Origin: Burkholderia catarinensis
GTDB lineage: Bacteria; Pseudomonadota; Gammaproteobacteria; Burkholderiales; Burkholderiaceae
NCBI RefSeq assembly: GCF_001883705.2
Contig: NZ_MDEQ02000041.1
Span: forward strand, 1 to 45,508
Direction of reading: 5' to 3'
Length of the DNA: 45,508 nucleotides
The notes below the pieces were generated by a model. It was given only the letters and a program-made list of their open reading frames with translations, was not told the origin of the DNA and searched no databases. The position numbers and the translations under genes were made by a program. Of the stretch, positions 41,930 through 45,508 are shown piece by piece. Position 1 is the stretch's first letter; each line of letters opens with the position of its first letter.

Positions 41930-43314
41930 CAACGTTCCTGATCGGCCATCGCGCGCGTCCTCGCTGGAGGCATGGCGGCTGGATGGCCGTGCTCGCGGCG
42001 CTCGCATTGCTGCAGGTGTCCGTCGCACAGGCGCTGCCGATCTTCGCGCGCCAGACCGGGCAGAGCTGCGTCGCGTGTCATGCCGGCGGACAGTTTCCGG
42101 AACTCACGCCGTATGGGCGCTTGTTCAAGCTGAATGGTTATACGCTCGGCGAGCGCACGATTCCGATCGCGGCGATGGCCATCGGCGATCTGAGCACGAC
42201 GCGCGGCAACACCGACGCCAGCGGCAACAAGATCAATCCGAAGAACGCGCTGCCGATCTTCGATTTCGCGAGCGTGTTCCTTGCCGGGAAGATCACCGAC
42301 AAGATCGGCGGATTTGCGCAGTTCACCTACGTAAACTACGATCATCAGGACGGTAGCGGGAAATGGAAAGGCCACTGGACGTCGGACAACACCGACTTCC
42401 GCTTCGTCGACCGGATCATCACCAGCGCGAACGATCTGATCCTCGGCGTGACGATACACAACAACCCGACCGTGCAGGACGTATTCAACACCGCGCCGGC
42501 CTGGGGCTACCCGTACATCTCGTCGACGATCAGTCCGGTCGCCAAAATCCCGAGCCTGCCGCTCCTCGAAGGCGGGAGCCTTGCGACGCAGGCCGTCGGC
42601 ACGGGCGCCTACCTGTACTGGAACAAGCTGGTGTACGCCGAGCTGACCGCATACAGTACGGCCGACGGCATCTGGTCGTTCCTGAGCCATGGGAACAAGC
42701 CAGGGGATCCCGTCCACCCGCAGATCTATCTGCGTGGCTACAACCCGTACGCGCGCATCGCGCTGACGCGCGACTGGGGGCCGCATAGCCTGATGGTCGG
42801 CGCGTTTGGCTTCAGTGCCGAAGTTTATCCGAACGACCCGAACAATTTCCCGATCTTCGGCACCGGTGTCACGCGTTATCGCGACTACGGCTTCGACGCG
42901 CAATACGAGTACCTGCTCGAACCGCACACGGTCACCGCGCAGGCGCGCTATGTGCGAGAGAACATTCACGATCCGAACAATTTCGTGCTGGCCGACAACA
43001 CAGCGGCGAATCTCAACTCGCTTCGGCTCAAGGCCTCGTACATTTACCAGAACAAGTACGGCATCGCGTTGTCGTTCTTCAACACGACAGGCACGCCGGA
43101 CAGCGCGCGCTACGCAGCCAGCGCGAACTTCTATCCGAATACGCAGGGCTGGATGCCGGAAATCTTCTGGATGCCGGTTCAGTACGTGCGCGTCGGCCTG
43201 CAATACACGCACTTCACCCGGTTCCTCGGCGCGGCGACCAACTTTGACGGCAACGGGCGCAATGCGAGGGACAACGACACGCTGTTTCTCTATCTATGGG
43301 TCGCATCGTTCTGA
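41926..43314 (+). CDS. Cyc2-like fused outer-membrane cytochrome-porin
   Basis: This 462-residue protein has a signal peptide (about 1-36, WMAVLAALALLQVSVAQA), one haem-binding site at C48-V-A-C51-H52, and then alternating strands of a transmembrane beta-barrel (GAYLYWNKLVYAELTAYS, YGFDAQYEYLLEPHTVTAQ) ending in LFLYLWVASF with the C-terminal phenylalanine of outer-membrane barrels. The N-terminal stretch LPIFARQTGQSCVACH and the following FPELTPYGRLFKLNGY match the pattern that defines Cyc2, the fused cytochrome-porin of Fe(II) oxidisers. Electron passage across the outer membrane is therefore the likely role. The length is close to Cyc2 (about 400-480). GGGGGGA precedes the ATG. Confidence 0.85.
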   Translation: MTTFLIGHRARPRWRHGGWMAVLAALALLQVSVAQALPIFARQTGQSCVACHAGGQFPELTPYGRLFKLNGYTLGERTIPIAAMAIGDLSTTRGNTDASGNKINPKNALPIFDFASVFLAGKITDKIGGFAQFTYVNYDHQDGSGKWKGHWTSDNTDFRFVDRIITSANDLILGVTIHNNPTVQDVFNTAPAWGYPYISSTISPVAKIPSLPLLEGGSLATQAVGTGAYLYWNKLVYAELTAYSTADGIWSFLSHGNKPGDPVHPQIYLRGYNPYARIALTRDWGPHSLMVGAFGFSAEVYPNDPNNFPIFGTGVTRYRDYGFDAQYEYLLEPHTVTAQARYVRENIHDPNNFVLADNTAANLNSLRLKASYIYQNKYGIALSFFNTTGTPDSARYAASANFYPNTQGWMPEIFWMPVQYVRVGLQYTHFTRFLGAATNFDGNGRNARDNDTLFLYLWVASF

Positions 43315-43381
43315 CATCCCGTCCGGCGTTTCCCGCACACCGGACCGACAGAAGCACGCGCAGCGAGCGGGCGTTGCGCAT

Positions 43382-43404
43382 CTCGCATCGCGTCGCGATG
43401 CGAG
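43382..43404 (+). other. Intercistronic hairpin before the dihaem cytochrome gene
   Basis: CTCGCATCGC (43382-43391) pairs perfectly with GCGATGCGAG (43395-43404) around GTC, in the 156-base gap between the cytochrome-porin and the dihaem cytochrome genes. There is no U-tract; it may set relative expression. A gene is not seen in the rest of the gap. Confidence 0.6.
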
Positions 43405-43470
43405 CACGGTTCGCCGTCGATCGGAATCGATTCGGCAGGCGAAGGAAGTTGCGGCAAGGAGGTGTCTGAC

Positions 43471-44358
43471 ATGAACAAGGTGGCCCATATCGTCTCGCTC
43501 GCGATGGTGCTGGCCGGGGCGGGTTGCCACGACCTGGAGCGGTCGCGGCAGGTCGACAACCCGGCGGTGTCGGGCAAGACCATCGCGCTGCAGGTGTGCT
43601 CGAACTGCCACGGCGCGACCGGCGTGTCGGTGTCGCCGATGTTTCCGAAGCTGGCCGGACAGCGCAAGGAGTACCTCGTCGATCAGCTGACCGACTTCAA
43701 AAGCCACGCGCGTGCCGATCCGAACGCGAAGCGGTACATGTGGGGCTTCACGCATCTGACCGACAGGCAAATCGACGAGATCGCCGCCTATTTTGCAGGC
43801 CAGGAGGCGGTGCCGGGCGAAGCCGGCGATCCCATGCAGCTCGACGCGGGCAAGGCGATTTTCGTGGGGGGCCTGCCGGACAAGGGCGTGATGGCCTGTA
43901 TCGGGTGTCATGGCCAGCATGGCGAGGGCATGAGCCGGTTTCCGCGTCTCGCCGGTCAGCATGCGGACTACGTGGTGAAGCAGCTCAGGGTCTTCCGGGA
44001 ATCCGAGACACGGCCGCGCGGCGCGATCATGAAGTCGGTGTGCGCGAACATGACGGAGCAGGACATGCGCGCCGTCGCGGCCTATGTCGAGGCATTTCCG
44101 GCGGAGGCCGGCGTACGGGTGAATCCGCCGGAAGTCGGTGCATCGACGAGCCCGGCGGAAACCGGCGTAGCGACGAACGCACCGGAGGTCGGCGCATCGG
44201 TGAACCCGCCGGAGGCCGGTGCATCGGTGAACCCGCCGGAGGCCGGTGCATCGATGAACGCGCCGGAGGCCGGTGCATCGATGAACGCGCGGGAGGTCGG
44301 TGCATCGACGAACTCGCCGGAGGCCGGTACATCGGCGAACCCGCCGGCCAACCAATGA
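43471..44358 (+). CDS. Dihaem c4-like cytochrome with repetitive tail
   Basis: This 295-residue protein has a lipoprotein-like start (SLAMVLAGAGCHD) and two homologous cytochrome c domains. The haem sites are C43-S-N-C46-H47 and C143-I-G-C146-H147; LAGQRKEYLVDQL and LAGQHADYVVKQL align in the two halves, and M90 (KRYMWGF) and M187 (GAIMKSV) are likely axial ligands. This is the cytochrome c4 architecture, so it can pass electrons between periplasm and membrane oxidases. Residues 211-291 form nine 9-residue PEAGASVNP-like repeats, an extended tail. AAGGAGG lies eight bases before the ATG at 43471; GTG at 43462 overlaps the ribosome site and is rejected. Confidence 0.88.
   Translation: MNKVAHIVSLAMVLAGAGCHDLERSRQVDNPAVSGKTIALQVCSNCHGATGVSVSPMFPKLAGQRKEYLVDQLTDFKSHARADPNAKRYMWGFTHLTDRQIDEIAAYFAGQEAVPGEAGDPMQLDAGKAIFVGGLPDKGVMACIGCHGQHGEGMSRFPRLAGQHADYVVKQLRVFRESETRPRGAIMKSVCANMTEQDMRAVAAYVEAFPAEAGVRVNPPEVGASTSPAETGVATNAPEVGASVNPPEAGASVNPPEAGASMNAPEAGASMNAREVGASTNSPEAGTSANPPANQ
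44101..44343 (+). repeat. Nine 27-bp tandem repeats in the cytochrome tail
   Basis: Nine units of 27 bases run head to tail in frame, encoding the 9-residue consensus P-E-A-G-A-S-x-N-P/A. Units six and seven (44236-44262, 44263-44289) are identical; the outer ones are more diverged, as in a tract that expands from the centre. The next stop follows at 44358. A change of copy number would only lengthen or shorten the tail. Confidence 0.9.
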
Positions 44359-44436
44359 GCAAGCGCCGCCGAATCGGCGTCGCATGCGGCACGCGCCGCG
44401 CGGCGGGCAGGCGGCCGGCGCCGGCGGTGATCATTT

Positions 44437-44475
44437 AGGTGTCTCGTCTCCCCCGGGGCGGGGCGCCTCTTTTTC
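44437..44475 (+). terminator. Intrinsic terminator between the cytochrome operon and ccsB
   Basis: AGGTGTCTCGTCTC (44437-44450) pairs with GGGGCGGGGCGCCT (44455-44468) over all 14 positions, using five G-U pairs on the plus-strand RNA, around a CCCC loop. It is followed by CTTTTTCTT. The G-U pairs would be A-C mismatches on the minus strand, so it works only in the direction of the operon. It lies 78 bases after the dihaem cytochrome stop. Confidence 0.85.
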
Positions 44476-44510
44476 TTCCAACCCCGAGCGGTTCCATTCC
44501 GGTGAATACC

Positions 44511-45508
44511 ATGAAAGCGATGCAATCCTCTCGCGGCGATGCGGCTTCCGTTGCCGCGTCGCCGTATCGGCAAACAGGTGCGTTGCGGGAGGTTCGGGCA
44601 GTCGAACTGGGCGACGACCGTCCGTTCCTCGCGCGCCTGTCGCTGCTCGACTGGCTGTTCGCGCTGGCGCTCGTGGTAGGCGCGGGCTATGCGTTCGTGC
44701 ACTACGACGCGCACATGGATTACTACGACCGGGCGGTGATGATCGGCACCGTGCCGGCGCTCGTCGCGCTCGGCTGGCGCTGGAAGCCCGCCCGGCTGAT
44801 GATGGCGTCGATCGCCGTGCTGTCGCTGCTGTCGATCCAGATCTACCAGGGTGATCTCGCGCGCGCCGATTCGGCGTTCTTCCTCAAGTACATCCTGTCG
44901 AGCCAGTCGGCGATCCTGTGGATGAGCGCGCTGTTCGTGCTCGCGACGATCTTCTACTGGATCGGCTTGCTCGCGCGCTCGGAAACAGGGGCCGCGATCG
45001 GCCAGAAGCTCACGTGGGCCGCCGTGTTGATGGGCTTCACGGGGCTGATGGCGCGCTGGTACGAGTCCTACCTGATCGGTGCCGACGTCGGACATATCCC
45101 CGTATCGAACCTCTACGAGGTGTTCGTCCTGTTCAGCCTGATCACCGCGCTGCTCTACCTGTATTACGAAGGTCACTACGGCACGCGCGCGCTCGGCGCG
45201 TTCGTGCTGCTGGTCATCAGCGCGGCGGTCGGCTTCCTGATGTGGTACTCGGTCGCGCGCGATGCGCAGCAGATCCAGCCGCTCGTGCCGGCGCTGCAGA
45301 GCTGGTGGATGAAGATCCACGTGCCGGCGAACTTCATCGGCTACGGCAGCTTCGCGCTGTCGGCGATGGTGTCGGTCGCCTACCTGATGAAGGAGCGCGG
45401 CGTGCTCGCCGATCGCCTGCCGACGCTCGAGGTGCTCGACGACGTGATGTACAAGTCGATCGCGGTCGGTTTCGCGTTCTTCACGATCGCGACGATCCTC
45501 GGCGCGCT
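44511..45508 (+). CDS. ccsB: Cytochrome c assembly protein CcsB, partial (3' end beyond window)
   Basis: This integral membrane protein of system II cytochrome c biogenesis exports haem and attaches it to CxxCH motifs in the periplasm, with ResB/CcsA. The visible 332 residues show a 45-residue cytoplasmic N-terminus, then TM segments LLDWLFALALVVGAGYAFV, ILWMSALFVLATIFYWIG, SNLYEVFVLFSLITALLYLYY and ALGAFVLLVISAAVGFLMWY, and the haem-histidine segment MKIHVPANFIGYGSFALSA. The WGxxWxWD signature would lie past the window end. The start ATG at 44511 follows a weak GGTGAATACC site; 44523 is possible. No resB precedes it. It lies 36 bases after a strong terminator, with no room for a full promoter. 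Confidence 0.9.
   Translation, partial: MKAMQSSRGDAASVAASPYRQTGALREVRAVELGDDRPFLARLSLLDWLFALALVVGAGYAFVHYDAHMDYYDRAVMIGTVPALVALGWRWKPARLMMASIAVLSLLSIQIYQGDLARADSAFFLKYILSSQSAILWMSALFVLATIFYWIGLLARSETGAAIGQKLTWAAVLMGFTGLMARWYESYLIGADVGHIPVSNLYEVFVLFSLITALLYLYYEGHYGTRALGAFVLLVISAAVGFLMWYSVARDAQQIQPLVPALQSWWMKIHVPANFIGYGSFALSAMVSVAYLMKERGVLADRLPTLEVLDDVMYKSIAVGFAFFTIATILGA

Noticed and set aside
43462..43470. GTG start for the dihaem cytochrome
   Set aside because: The GTG overlaps the AAGGAGG ribosome site that serves the ATG at 43471.

Overview
This window is GC-rich proteobacterial DNA, most likely chromosome 1 of a Burkholderia cepacia complex species. The reasons are a Pseudomonas-type aruF/aruG pair inside an arginine succinyltransferase operon, an mdtABC-type efflux operon, a system II cytochrome c maturation protein of the Burkholderia type, and dense GC-biased codon use. 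No rRNA, tRNA, transposase, integrase or CRISPR array was seen.

Layout. Positions 1-413 are non-coding, with stacked hairpins. Positions 414-7679 hold the complete AST arginine catabolic operon (astC-aruF-aruG-astD-astB-astE). It is followed by a periplasmic amino-acid binding protein (7943-8737) that probably delivers the substrate. A strong bidirectional terminator separates these from a minus-strand signalling pair, an EAL-type c-di-GMP phosphodiesterase and an HDOD protein (8825-12196). Next come an exported peroxiredoxin, an NAD(P)-binding epimerase-like protein, a NYN-LOTUS putative nuclease with a histone H1-like tail, and a VOC protein. A candidate structured RNA lies at 15531-15611. 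Positions 16104-23921 (minus strand) carry an RND efflux operon, mdtA-mdtB-mdtC, preceded by an IclR-type regulator (24176-25000).

Positions 25001-25852 hold no protein gene but are rich in signals: an IclR promoter, two inverted repeats, a sigma70-like promoter leading into a compact stem-loop RNA with tandem intrinsic terminators (about 25222-25350), and a near-perfect GC-capped dyad (25695-25720) upstream of the next operon.

The most interesting region is 25853-44358, a colinear, tightly spaced, entirely exported gene set. Two multicopper-oxidase-like proteins carry complementary halves of the copper-ligand set: HFHG and HCH...H...M in the first, HPFHEHG and HSH in the second. They look like a multicopper oxidase split between two polypeptides. 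The third gene encodes a 2,884-residue surface-type protein whose N-terminus is a ligand-free paralogue of the second oxidase protein, followed by Ig/SdrD-like, TIG and beta-helix modules. Then come a small exported protein, two paralogous LolA-like proteins, a monohaem cytochrome fused to a periplasmic-binding fold, a 33-codon coupled small ORF, a Cyc2-like fused cytochrome-porin, and a dihaem c4-like cytochrome with a 27-bp coding repeat tail. A strong terminator follows, then ccsB (cytochrome c assembly), cut by the window end. I infer a dedicated extracellular oxidase and outer-membrane electron-transfer module, possibly for metal oxidation. The substrate cannot be read from sequence.
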